This document shows, piece after piece, positions 55,335 to 63,974 of a stretch of DNA of 64,000 nucleotides. Source of the stretch: a bacterium (GTDB taxonomy: Bacteria > Bacteroidota > Bacteroidia > Cytophagales > Cyclobacteriaceae); assembly GCA_024743255.1 (NCBI GenBank), contig JANSWY010000002.1:310001-374000 (forward strand), in the 5' to 3' direction. The notes under the pieces were generated by a model, which saw nothing but the letters and a program-made list of their open reading frames with translations, had not been told where the DNA came from and searched no databases. Both the position numbers and the translations under genes were made by a program. Numbering within the stretch: the stretch's first letter is position 1; the number at the start of each line of letters is the position of its first letter.

Positions 55335-55718
55335 TTACGATGAGAGCGATGGTTGATTGGCTTGGGTGATTTCGTCTGCAGCTTTAATCAATTGCAAAGC
55401 ACTAAATGGTTTTACTATATATCCGGAAGCTCCAAGTTGACTTCCTTTATTCTTAATGGTCTGCTGACCAACAGCACTTACCATTAATATTTTTAATTGA
55501 GGTTGCTCTTCTTTAAGGATGCTTAAAACCTCAAGACCAAGCATATCCGGTAAAACATTGTCAAGAGTAATGAAGTCCGGTTTCAGCTCCAGAGCCATTT
55601 CTATGGCAGTTTGACCATCATGTGCTTCACCAACTATCTCGTAATTCCCTGAAGACAAAGCTTCTCGTACCAGAGTACGCATATAGACAGAATCATCTAC
55701 GACTAATACTTTTTTCAT
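55335..55718 (-). CDS. CheY-like response regulator (paralogue of 43040)
   Basis: This 127-aa receiver has VLVVDDSVYMRTLVREAL, Asp in TLDNVLPDMLG, SAVGQQT, and Lys in YIVKPFSA. It shares most of the CheY-43040 signature and keeps the same CheC-then-CheY gene order (spacing 12 bp). Likely target of a kinase encoded elsewhere in the genome or of the nearby Che kinases. Confidence 0.9.
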   Translation of the reverse strand: MKKVLVVDDSVYMRTLVREALSSGNYEIVGEAHDGQTAIEMALELKPDFITLDNVLPDMLGLEVLSILKEEQPQLKILMVSAVGQQTIKNKGSQLGASGYIVKPFSALQLIKAADEITQANQPSLSS

Positions 55719-55730
55719 TTAAATCGTGTG

Positions 55731-56321
55731 TTAAATAGGATTAAGAATTTCTTTGATTTTTTCCATCAATTGGCTTTGAAACATCCAAATAAATAATGGT
55801 TTGATTTGCAGCTTCTCACATTGCATAAAGGCATTGAAGTGAATCATGGTGTCGTACACTTCGGCTTCTGATTCCAAGTATTCGCTCACTACTGAATTAG
55901 GTAGTTTCATTTGTGAAGGCACATCACCATACAGTAGGATGTTTAATGAATTGGCCAATTCGGTTACCACGGCAGCTGAAATCATATTGTCAATTTCTGT
56001 AATGAAGCCAGTCCTGATGGCTTTTCCGTTTTCAGAATTATCCAGCATTACTGATTTTGGAAGACCCGTAGAGTTTATAATATTGACTTCATGCTCGGTC
56101 AGAATCAAATAGCAAGTACCTATAATTTCTCCCTTCAACACTGTCTTTACAATATGAGATTCCTGATTAGACGGCTTGAAAACCAGATTCTCTTCAGGTA
56201 GTATTTGTAATGATATTGGTGAATTAAGAATTTGCCCCATTGATTTTATTGCAGAATATAATCCTCCATGCATCAACTGTTTGGCAACCTCCAATTCTTT
56301 GGCTCCCTTATAATTGCTCAT
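55731..56321 (-). CDS. CheC-like phosphatase (paralogue of 43472)
   Basis: This 196-aa protein has the second active-site helix FITEIDNMISAAVVTELAN with Glu109 and Asn112. The first helix (AKQLMHGGLYSAIKSM) again lacks the Glu/Asn pair. Overall layout matches the CheC at 43472. It probably controls the phosphorylation level of the downstream CheY. Confidence 0.78.
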   Translation of the reverse strand: MSNYKGAKELEVAKQLMHGGLYSAIKSMGQILNSPISLQILPEENLVFKPSNQESHIVKTVLKGEIIGTCYLILTEHEVNIINSTGLPKSVMLDNSENGKAIRTGFITEIDNMISAAVVTELANSLNILLYGDVPSQMKLPNSVVSEYLESEAEVYDTMIHFNAFMQCEKLQIKPLFIWMFQSQLMEKIKEILNPI

Positions 56322-56348
56322 AATCTTACTTGTTGAGAGTTTGAAATA

Positions 56349-56723
56349 TTAATGTGTTAGTTCAGTTTCGTGGAAAGAAAACTGCAGGCCAGATAATATG
56401 GCAAATTCCTCCCCTAGCTGTTTCATATCATCATCTTCCAGATCATAATGCCAGGTTGCCTGTATTTTATAGCCTTTAGACAGAAAATTGCTTAGTTGCT
56501 TACAAATGAGAAATAACCATTTGTATGAAGCCGTATTAGCGTACTCCAAATGAAAACTAACATTAATGTGACTTCTCTTTGGGACAAAATTGATGATACT
56601 GGATAAAATCGGTTGATAAAAATCCTGACTATCACGTGGATTAGAAATGCCTGATATTTCTAATTCAGACAAATGTTCATCAATCCGTATATACGGAGTG
56701 ACTCTGGTACTTAAAATTTCCAT
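56349..56723 (-). CDS. SiaC-like regulatory phosphoprotein (DUF1987)
   Basis: This 124-aa protein resembles SiaC, a partner-switch protein of the SiaABCD system. The motif YANTASYKWLF matches the phospho-Thr segment of SiaC (Thr64 equivalent), followed by the WHYDLEDDDMKQLGEEF block, also typical of the family. SiaC is phosphorylated by a SiaB kinase and dephosphorylated by a PP2C-type phosphatase. A phosphatase (38770) and a broken one (53047) are near, but no SiaB kinase is in the window. It heads the CheC-CheY run, with 27 bp to cheC. Confidence 0.78.
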   Translation of the reverse strand: MEILSTRVTPYIRIDEHLSELEISGISNPRDSQDFYQPILSSIINFVPKRSHINVSFHLEYANTASYKWLFLICKQLSNFLSKGYKIQATWHYDLEDDDMKQLGEEFAILSGLQFSFHETELTH

Positions 56724-56767
56724 TGGGCGCGTATTTAGTTAATTATGGATTCAAATGGTTTCAAAAA

Positions 56768-56800
56768 CTTAAGACAACCTCCTTACGAGATTGTCTTAAG
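56768..56800. promoter_or_regulatory. Perfect 10-bp inverted repeat upstream of the SiaC-like gene
   Basis: CTTAAGACAA and TTGTCTTAAG are separated by 13 bases. It is 44-77 bp upstream of the SiaC-like start and about 205 bp from the divergent HTH gene. No T-tract follows either arm, so an operator or RNA hairpin is more likely than a terminator. Confidence 0.5.
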
Positions 56801-57005
56801 ATAGCTGGTTGAAAACACTTGTGGAACTAGAGCTATCATTTACTGGACACACCGTAAAAGTAGCTTTAGCTAATATAATTATTTATTCTAAATAAACATA
56901 GATTATAATATAAATTTTATATTTATAGTTTCTATCAACTTATAAATTAACATCTAACACAACCATAGAAAATCTTGCTTAAGTCATCTTTATAATTATT
57001 TTTAC

Positions 57006-57479
57006 TTGGATAAAACAATAGAAACCCTGGAAAACAAGGAACTACTAATCCGGAACCTAAAAAGCTTTGTAGATTCAAAGGAACTATCAGACCGAGCATT
57101 TGAGCAGTCAATTGGGTGGTCCAATGGGTTCTATGGAAAGGTGAAAGCCAATAAGGTTTCATTCTCAATTGACAAGCTTACCACTATCCTTGAAAAATAC
57201 CCTGAAATCAACATACACTGGCTTTTTACTGGAAAAGGTAATATGTTGGTTGGTAAATATGAGGAAGCTTCTATACCAGCAAATATGGGTTCATTGACTT
57301 CCAACATTAAGAAACTGGAATCCTTTATCCCTCCTGCCGCTTCTAAAATATTTGAAAGTATTCAATCTGAAATCTATCTTTTAATTGAAGAAAATCAAAA
57401 GCACAAAAAGCATGTTGACAAACTCCTCAAAAGTCAAAAGGATGCTTTAAAGAAAATGGAAGAGCTATTCAAATTGTAA
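57006..57479 (+). CDS. Phage-repressor-like HTH protein with coiled-coil tail
   Basis: This 157-aa protein has an N-terminal helix-turn-helix-like region (about 12-75; KELSDRAFEQSIGWSNGFYGKV, SIDKLTTILEKYPEINIHWLFTGKGNML), a pattern common in Bacteroidota CI-type regulators. The C-terminal helix (IEENQKHKKHVDKLLKSQKDALKKMEELFKL) looks like a coiled coil. Upstream of the predicted TTG start no in-frame ATG appears before a stop, so TTG is the only long start. It probably regulates an unknown target; divergent from the SiaC run. Confidence 0.7.
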   Translation: MDKTIETLENKELLIRNLKSFVDSKELSDRAFEQSIGWSNGFYGKVKANKVSFSIDKLTTILEKYPEINIHWLFTGKGNMLVGKYEEASIPANMGSLTSNIKKLESFIPPAASKIFESIQSEIYLLIEENQKHKKHVDKLLKSQKDALKKMEELFKL

Positions 57480-57641
57480 AAAGCATAGACAAAACATTAC
57501 AATTACTTAGATTATATTATAATTCCTCATTATTATTTGCTAGATTTAGCGAATCACTTCCACAAATCAATCGCATTTTTAAACTATTGAAATGCATTGT
57601 TAATAAGCCAAATAATAATATTTAGTTCTTTCTAATTCATC

Positions 57642-58757
57642 ATGATCAACAAGAGTAAAATACTTTACCTGGATGACGAGCAAGACAATCTGGAAGTATT
57701 CAAGTTCAATTTTTTTGATGAACACGACATCTTTCTTGCAGACAACATTAGTGACGCCACCAGGATTTTATCCAATGAGGACATCCATGTCTTGATTACT
57801 GATTATGATATGCCCGAAATGACAGGAGCGGACTTTGCCGCATCCATCATTAAAGATCATCCAGATCCAGTCAGGATAGTACTTACAGCGCACAACAATT
57901 ACGAGACTGTCATTGATTCAATTAACAAGGCTCGTGTATTCCATTTTGCAACCAAGCCCTGGAAAAAGGAAGAGCTAGCCAACATTATAGAGAATGCTGA
58001 AAATTATTATCGCCTAAAACAAAAGAATGCTCAACTTCTAGAAAAACTTACAACTATCAATCATCAACTGGAAGTGGAATTGAATGAAACGAAGTACCTT
58101 GTGTCTGCAAAGAGTACAGAAATTGAGAGTTTTGAGAGAATAACGTCACATCATCTAAAAACTCCTCTTAGATCTATTGGTACTATGGTTCAATGGTTGA
58201 TCAAAGATAATATGGATCAAATGGACCAAACCGGTAAAAACTATCTTACCATACTGGATCAAAACCTTAAAAGGATGTATGGTATGATGGATGGACTTCT
58301 TGATTACATCAAAGTTGGCATGAACAACAATTCCAAAATCAATGGCGCTGTTGGTTCTGTATTCTCTCTGTTGGAGTCAGAATTTCCGACTCTGCAATTT
58401 CAAATACAAAGCAATTTGAATACAATAGCTATTAATCAGGATCACTTAGACAAGATGATGACTGAGCTATGTAAAAACGCAAAAGAGGCAGGTGCCAAAA
58501 ACATAAAGTTAACCTTCAACAAATCTAAAAATCATTACCTCATTAACATTGAGGACGATGGAGCAGATACCGATTCGGATATGAATTCTCAAATATTTGA
58601 TCTATTTTATACAAAGAATAGAGATAATAGCAAATTAGGGATCGGTCTGGCTGTTGTTAAGAAAATTGTTGATTTGAATGGTGGAACTATCCAAATCAAT
58701 TCTGATAGAGACACAGGTACAGAATTCCTAATAAGGATTCCAATAACAACTGTGTGA
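57642..58757 (+). CDS. Receiver-histidine kinase (receiver first)
   Basis: This 371-aa protein has an N-terminal receiver (1-125; ILYLDDEQDNLEVF, Asp in LITDYDMPEMTG, FATKPWKKEEL), then a coiled coil and a kinase core. The core has FERITSHHLKTPLRSIG (His pair at the phosphoacceptor position) and an HATPase domain (ELCKNAKEAGAK, DDGADTDSD, LGIGLAVVKKIVDLNGG). The receiver lies before the kinase, so it may be an input switch. It overlaps the next gene by 4 bp (GTGA). Confidence 0.85.
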   Translation: MINKSKILYLDDEQDNLEVFKFNFFDEHDIFLADNISDATRILSNEDIHVLITDYDMPEMTGADFAASIIKDHPDPVRIVLTAHNNYETVIDSINKARVFHFATKPWKKEELANIIENAENYYRLKQKNAQLLEKLTTINHQLEVELNETKYLVSAKSTEIESFERITSHHLKTPLRSIGTMVQWLIKDNMDQMDQTGKNYLTILDQNLKRMYGMMDGLLDYIKVGMNNNSKINGAVGSVFSLLESEFPTLQFQIQSNLNTIAINQDHLDKMMTELCKNAKEAGAKNIKLTFNKSKNHYLINIEDDGADTDSDMNSQIFDLFYTKNRDNSKLGIGLAVVKKIVDLNGGTIQINSDRDTGTEFLIRIPITTV

Positions 58758-61700
58758 TAAAGAATAATGCCACATCGGTTTTTAATTACGAAAAGAGAAT
58801 TTCTGAGATTACAAGTATTTTATTGTTCTCAAGTCTTTTGCTGGTTGGTATTTTCTTTCAATACGCAGATTACTATGATCACGTAGCTACAGAAACAATA
58901 ATTGGATCAGTACTATTCCTGATTCCTTATCTCCTCATCAGAGCTGAGCGTGTAAAACTTGGGGCCATATTGCTTGGTTTTCTTCTACCGCTATCAATAA
59001 TTACCTTATCGGTGCTTGTTAAGAATCACTTCATAGATCAAGGTGCAATTACTTCCAATAATTATATCTATGCCCGGCTACTATTGATTTTTGCCGCTTT
59101 AATTCCTGTATTAATTACTCCAATTACAGATAAGAAATCTCTTTTTCTAAACCTCTCTCCTACTTTTATCATAATAGCGCTATATGATCCCATACATAAT
59201 TTCTTTGGTGTTGGTTTTGAGAAAACAGGTATTGAATCTTCAAATTATTATTGGATAACCAACGCGTTTTGTATTAGTGCTGCTATTCTATTGAATATTG
59301 GTGTTTTATCTCTTAAACATAGTTTAGAAAAGTATATCAGCAGATTTAGGACCATTGCGTCAGACTACATCAAATTTTTTGATTCCGCACACGACCCCAT
59401 ATTGATTATTACCCTGGATGATGAAATAATATTAAATGCCAATGATAGAGCAACAAAACTGTATGGCTTTAGCAAGGAGGAATTGATTGGTAAATCAATG
59501 AAAGATCTTACTGTTGACATTCCAAAAGGCAAAAAACTAATTGCAGAGATCATCGAAAAGTCAAGCTCAAGTGGTGTAAAAACAGAACATTATAATAGAA
59601 GTGGCAAGAAACTATTAATTGAAAGTAATGCTTCAATAATTGACTACAGAGGGCAGAAAGTACTATTGTGTATCAATAGAGACGTAACTGAGGAAAAACA
59701 AAAAGAGTACAACCTTAATAAGGCCAAAGAGCTGGCCCAATTCGGTTTCTGGGAATTCAACCTGCAAACCAGAGATATCACCTGGTCCGAGCAGTGTCTG
59801 ATGAACTTCGGCTTAAATCAAGATGACAATTTGGAGTATGAAAAGCTTTTGAAAATAGTCTCAAAGGAAGATCACCCAATTATCGAGAAGATTTTTGTCA
59901 CTCACTCGCTGGAAAATGGAGCCGTTAGTCATGAGATCAGAATCATTACTGATGATCAAAAAGTGAAATACATCCAGATGATGGCTGAATTGGATATTAA
60001 TTTCACTGGGGAACCGACAAGGATCATTGGAAACACTATGGATATCACGGCGCTTAGGGAGACCCAAAACGCACTGGCTTATTTGGAGGATTCTCTTCAT
60101 GTTGGAACCTATAAATATGATGGAAATACTGGTTTATTTTATGTGTCGGATACTGTTTACAACATTTTCAATCGTCCAACTGAATATCAAACAACAAACT
60201 TTGATGGCTTCATCAAATATGTCCATCCTGAGGACAAAGAGTATGTAATTGAAACATTCAAGGATCACCAACTAAACCAAAAGGAGTTTGGAGTTAACTT
60301 CAGAGTAATTACTGAAGATCAAATTACAAAGTATCTCCTGGTATATGGAAAAGGAGTTTATGATCATACTGGCAAGCTTGTAGAAACTCTGGGTACCGTT
60401 ATGGATATCACAGAAAACCGGAAGTTGGAGTTGGCGAAATTAAAGAATGAACAATTCCTCCAAACGGTATTTGACAATATCCCAAATCTTGTATTTATCA
60501 AAAATGCTGAGGATCTAAAGTTTGCTGAAGTCAATAAAGCAGCAGCACAGGTAATAGGAAAAACCCGGGAAGAAATTATTGGGAGGACAGATTACGAGTT
60601 CTTTGAGAAACATATAGCCGATCAATTTACTCAAAGCGATGAAGCGGTGTTGAACAATGGTAATGATGGTGTCACATTTGAAGAGATTGTTAAAAACGAG
60701 AAATTCCCTACGCCAAGGTTATTTAAAACTAAAAAGATCCCAATCAAGGACAAATCAGGCAAGAACCAATATATCCTTGGGATTACTGAAGATATAACAG
60801 AACAGAAAAAGGCTCTTGAAGACATCAAGCAAAGCGAAGAAAGGCTTAAAATAATTACCGAAACTGCTACAAACGGCACCTGGGAATGGGATATCACCAA
60901 AAAGGTCTTTTCATGGTCAAATACAGCAAAAGATTATTTGGGAATAGAAACGAATGAAATTGAAGATGTAGATGTAAAACTTTTCATTCACCCAGATGAC
61001 TATCATAAACACATTGAAGCACTTAGAAAAAGTATTACAGATAAGAAAAACTACAGTGTCGAATTAAGGCTAAAGAGTAAACTAACAGGTAATTACACCT
61101 GGACTCAAAGTAATGGCAAATTAGTAATGGGTCAGCACGGAAACCCAATTAAAATGCTAGGGATATTTATAGATATTGAAAAAAGAAAACAGGCTGATAA
61201 ACTCTTACTTGAGGGCGAAAGACTCCTTAATCAAATTAATCAAACCGTTCCCAACCTTATATATGTATTCGATAACAAACTAAGAAAATTTGTTTTTATC
61301 AATAACAAAGCAAATGAAATTTTAGGGTACTCTACTGATGAGTTCAAGGCATTTGACATTCATGGGTTAGCAGAACTAAGACATAAAGATGACAGAGAAA
61401 AAGTAGAAAAACATTATCGGTCTCTCAAGGACCAATTTCAGGAAGTCACTTATCGTTTCAGACATAAAAGTGGTAAATGGGTTTGGTTGGAAAGTCGCGA
61501 TGTGATCTTCAGTAGAGACGATGAAGGCAATATCCATCAAATCATCGGTGCTGTCACTGATGTCACGGAAAAGCAAAACTACCAACTGGAAATGGAATCA
61601 GTAAACAACGAACTAAGGTTGTTCAGGCATGCACTCGATGTTTCCTCCCTTGTTTCATTCACCGATAAGGATGGCAAAATCACTTATGTGAATGATAAAA

Positions 61701-62659
61701 TGGCTTCCATGTTTGGGTTTGAGCGACAGGAGCTTGTTGGAAAGGATCACAGAGAAATCAAATCAGGAGAACATAGTAAGGAGTTTATTAGTGATCTGTG
61801 GAGGACAATTCAAAAAGGTGAAATCTGGAATGACATCATGCTTAATAAATCCAAGTCTGGTAAGAAGTACTGGCTTGACACGTTTATTATCCCTCAACTT
61901 AATAGTAAAAATGAGGTAATACGTTATTTGTCAGTTCGCCATGATGTTACTCCTTTGAAAGATGTTGAAGCAAGCCTGGAAAGTAAGAATAGAGAGCTGG
62001 ATGAATTTGTTTATATCGTTTCTCATGATCTAAAAGCACCTTTAAGAGGTATAAATAACCTTGTGCATTGGATCTCGGAAGACTCAAAGGAGGAGAACCC
62101 TCAAGTACTTAGAAACATTGAGTTACTAAAAAATCGAATATCAAGGCTTGATCGATTTATTAATGGTTTATTGGATTATTCCAGAATTGGAAGAGAAGTA
62201 TTGAGAACTGAAAAGGTTGACACCTATTCACTTGTCTCCGATCTGGCTTCTCTGCTTGTACAAATGGAAGAGAATGTCCAACTGGAAATCAACCCGAAAC
62301 TTCCGGAGATAGATGGTTATAGAATATTTCTGACACAAGTTTTCAACAATCTCATTTCCAATGCCATCAAGCATAATGAATCTGATGAAAAACGTGTTAA
62401 AATTGACTTCAGAAGTGAAGGAACTAATATTATTTTTAGTGTTGCTGATAATGGCTCTGGAATTCCTGATTCTGCTGGTGAGAAAATCTTTCAAATCTTT
62501 CAAACTGCGGTTTCCAAAGACAAAAAAGAAAACACTGGAATTGGCCTATCCATTGTGAATAAGATTGTAAATGAAATGAATGGAAAAATCTGGTATGAAA
62601 ATAACACCTCGAATAATGGGTGTACATTTTACCTGGAGCTTCCATTAGTTGTAGATTAA
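58754..62659 (+). CDS. Membrane histidine kinase with seven PAS domains
   Basis: This 1301-aa kinase starts with GTG and has an N-terminal membrane domain of about six helices (15-190). Seven PAS or PAS_3-like domains follow (starts near 207, 325, 445, 575, 695, 825, 950, each with WEW, YVWT or FVFIN-type signatures). HisKA has YIVSHDLKAPLRGIN, and HATPase has NLISNAIKHNESDE, DNGSGIPDSAGEK and GIGLSIV. It has no receiver of its own. Two single receivers follow it. The number of PAS domains suggests integration of several small-molecule or redox signals, which cannot be specified. Confidence 0.85.
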   Translation: MIKNNATSVFNYEKRISEITSILLFSSLLLVGIFFQYADYYDHVATETIIGSVLFLIPYLLIRAERVKLGAILLGFLLPLSIITLSVLVKNHFIDQGAITSNNYIYARLLLIFAALIPVLITPITDKKSLFLNLSPTFIIIALYDPIHNFFGVGFEKTGIESSNYYWITNAFCISAAILLNIGVLSLKHSLEKYISRFRTIASDYIKFFDSAHDPILIITLDDEIILNANDRATKLYGFSKEELIGKSMKDLTVDIPKGKKLIAEIIEKSSSSGVKTEHYNRSGKKLLIESNASIIDYRGQKVLLCINRDVTEEKQKEYNLNKAKELAQFGFWEFNLQTRDITWSEQCLMNFGLNQDDNLEYEKLLKIVSKEDHPIIEKIFVTHSLENGAVSHEIRIITDDQKVKYIQMMAELDINFTGEPTRIIGNTMDITALRETQNALAYLEDSLHVGTYKYDGNTGLFYVSDTVYNIFNRPTEYQTTNFDGFIKYVHPEDKEYVIETFKDHQLNQKEFGVNFRVITEDQITKYLLVYGKGVYDHTGKLVETLGTVMDITENRKLELAKLKNEQFLQTVFDNIPNLVFIKNAEDLKFAEVNKAAAQVIGKTREEIIGRTDYEFFEKHIADQFTQSDEAVLNNGNDGVTFEEIVKNEKFPTPRLFKTKKIPIKDKSGKNQYILGITEDITEQKKALEDIKQSEERLKIITETATNGTWEWDITKKVFSWSNTAKDYLGIETNEIEDVDVKLFIHPDDYHKHIEALRKSITDKKNYSVELRLKSKLTGNYTWTQSNGKLVMGQHGNPIKMLGIFIDIEKRKQADKLLLEGERLLNQINQTVPNLIYVFDNKLRKFVFINNKANEILGYSTDEFKAFDIHGLAELRHKDDREKVEKHYRSLKDQFQEVTYRFRHKSGKWVWLESRDVIFSRDDEGNIHQIIGAVTDVTEKQNYQLEMESVNNELRLFRHALDVSSLVSFTDKDGKITYVNDKMASMFGFERQELVGKDHREIKSGEHSKEFISDLWRTIQKGEIWNDIMLNKSKSGKKYWLDTFIIPQLNSKNEVIRYLSVRHDVTPLKDVEASLESKNRELDEFVYIVSHDLKAPLRGINNLVHWISEDSKEENPQVLRNIELLKNRISRLDRFINGLLDYSRIGREVLRTEKVDTYSLVSDLASLLVQMEENVQLEINPKLPEIDGYRIFLTQVFNNLISNAIKHNESDEKRVKIDFRSEGTNIIFSVADNGSGIPDSAGEKIFQIFQTAVSKDKKENTGIGLSIVNKIVNEMNGKIWYENNTSNNGCTFYLELPLVVD

Positions 62660-62661
62660 AC

Positions 62662-63075
62662 ATGGGGTATATGAAAGAATTAATCGTAATAGAAGATGAT
62701 GAAGTGGATTTGATGACTATTCAAAGGTCTCTTAAGGATCTTGGAAAAGATGTTCCTGTTACACATTTTGAAAATGGTTTGGAAGCAATGGAATATTTGC
62801 AAAGCAATAACAATCGCAATTCCAGGATCATTCTGCTCGATATCAATACTCCAGTGATGAATGGTATTGAATTCCTTGAAAAACGGCTTACTACTCCAGA
62901 ACTTGCTCTAATTCCTGTTATTGTCATGACTACATCAAGAAATGACAGTGACAAATTACAATGCTACGAGAGATTTTCAACTTCCTATTTTGTAAAGCCA
63001 GTAGACTATCCGGAGTTTGTTAAGATAATTGACACCATCACTGAATATTGGGAGCGTGCTGAACTAATTGGGTGA
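62662..63075 (+). CDS. Single-domain response regulator (Rcp-like)
   Basis: This 137-aa receiver has VIEDDEVDLMTIQRSL, Asp in IILLDINTPVMNG, MTTSRNDSD and Lys in YFVKPVDYPEF. A start at 62662 gives 2-bp spacing after the kinase; the longer frame from 62620 overlaps the kinase and is unlikely. Such phytochrome-class receivers typically relay from PAS kinases. Confidence 0.88.
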   Translation: MGYMKELIVIEDDEVDLMTIQRSLKDLGKDVPVTHFENGLEAMEYLQSNNNRNSRIILLDINTPVMNGIEFLEKRLTTPELALIPVIVMTTSRNDSDKLQCYERFSTSYFVKPVDYPEFVKIIDTITEYWERAELIG

Positions 63076-63104
63076 AAATGAGTTAGATATCTGATGAAGT
63101 TATT

Positions 63105-63128
63105 CTAAATATTTTTTGGTATATTTAG
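63105..63128. repeat. Short inverted repeat in gap between response regulators
   Basis: CTAAATAT pairs with ATATTTAG across 8 bases. It has no T-tract and is AT-rich, so it could be coincidental or an operator for the gene at 63180. Confidence 0.3.
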
Positions 63129-63179
63129 GATAACCGTCAAACCTATTTGACAAAACACTTAAGCTAAATTGCTTAGTCT

Positions 63180-63974
63180 ATGGACTTATATACAACCACC
63201 TCAATCTTAATCGCAGAAGACGATGAAATTGATATGATGGCACTTGAAAGGGCAATAAACAAAATGCCTGATAAAGTAATCCATCGAGCATCATCATTTG
63301 AAGAGGCCCAGGAGGTTTTGACCAAAGAAAAATTGGACCTGTTTATAACAGATTATTTTCTGGGAGATGGCGAAGCTATAGACCTTCTAAAGACAACTCA
63401 GGTACCTACGATTTTCATTACTGGCTCAAATCAAATTGACTTAGCAGTAGCAGCAATGAAAGCAGGTGCACGCGATTATCTCATTAAAGATGTAGAAGCA
63501 AAGTACCTCGATCTATTGCCGATTGTGATCAAAAGAATTGAAGGTAATATTCGTAATCAAAGAAAACTACTGTCACTGCAGGCTCAGTTTCAAAGTATGA
63601 TTGAGAATACCACTGACATGGTTGCAATTTTAAACAACGAAAATTCCTTTGAATACATCAACTATTCCTGGGAACATAAATCGGGCTATGACTTGAAGTC
63701 ATTGAGTGACCAGGAACTTGACTTTCAATCATTCTTTCAGCAAGATGCCATTACAGCATTAGAGGAATTGGACAACAATGGAGGAAGTACAGATTTGGAG
63801 ACAAAGTTTCTAGACAAAAACGGCACAGAACACTTAGTAAAATTACATATATCAAGAAATGAAGATGAAAGTGGCATAAAAACGCACTTGATTCTGACAG
63901 ACATCTCCCGTAAGCGAGCTCTGGAAGGGGAAATAGTCAATATTTTAAATAATAGCGTAAAGGGAGACTATTAA
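63180..63974 (+). CDS. Receiver-PAS response regulator
   Basis: This 264-aa protein has a receiver (1-120; ILIAEDDEIDMMAL, Asp in FITDYFLGDG, MKAGARDYLIKDV) and a PAS-like domain (about 140-250; MVAILNNENSFEYINYSWEHKSGYDL, LTDISRKRAL). There is no DNA-binding or kinase output, so it probably signals through protein interaction, or a downstream kinase starts outside the window. Confidence 0.82.
   Translation: MDLYTTTSILIAEDDEIDMMALERAINKMPDKVIHRASSFEEAQEVLTKEKLDLFITDYFLGDGEAIDLLKTTQVPTIFITGSNQIDLAVAAMKAGARDYLIKDVEAKYLDLLPIVIKRIEGNIRNQRKLLSLQAQFQSMIENTTDMVAILNNENSFEYINYSWEHKSGYDLKSLSDQELDFQSFFQQDAITALEELDNNGGSTDLETKFLDKNGTEHLVKLHISRNEDESGIKTHLILTDISRKRALEGEIVNILNNSVKGDY

Noticed and set aside
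62620-62661. Longer start of the response regulator at 62620
   Set aside because: It would lie inside the preceding kinase, and the added residues (MYILPGASISCRLN) do not belong to a receiver.
63105-63128. Terminator after the response regulator
   Set aside because: The inverted repeat has no T-tract and is AT-rich, so I kept it only as a repeat.
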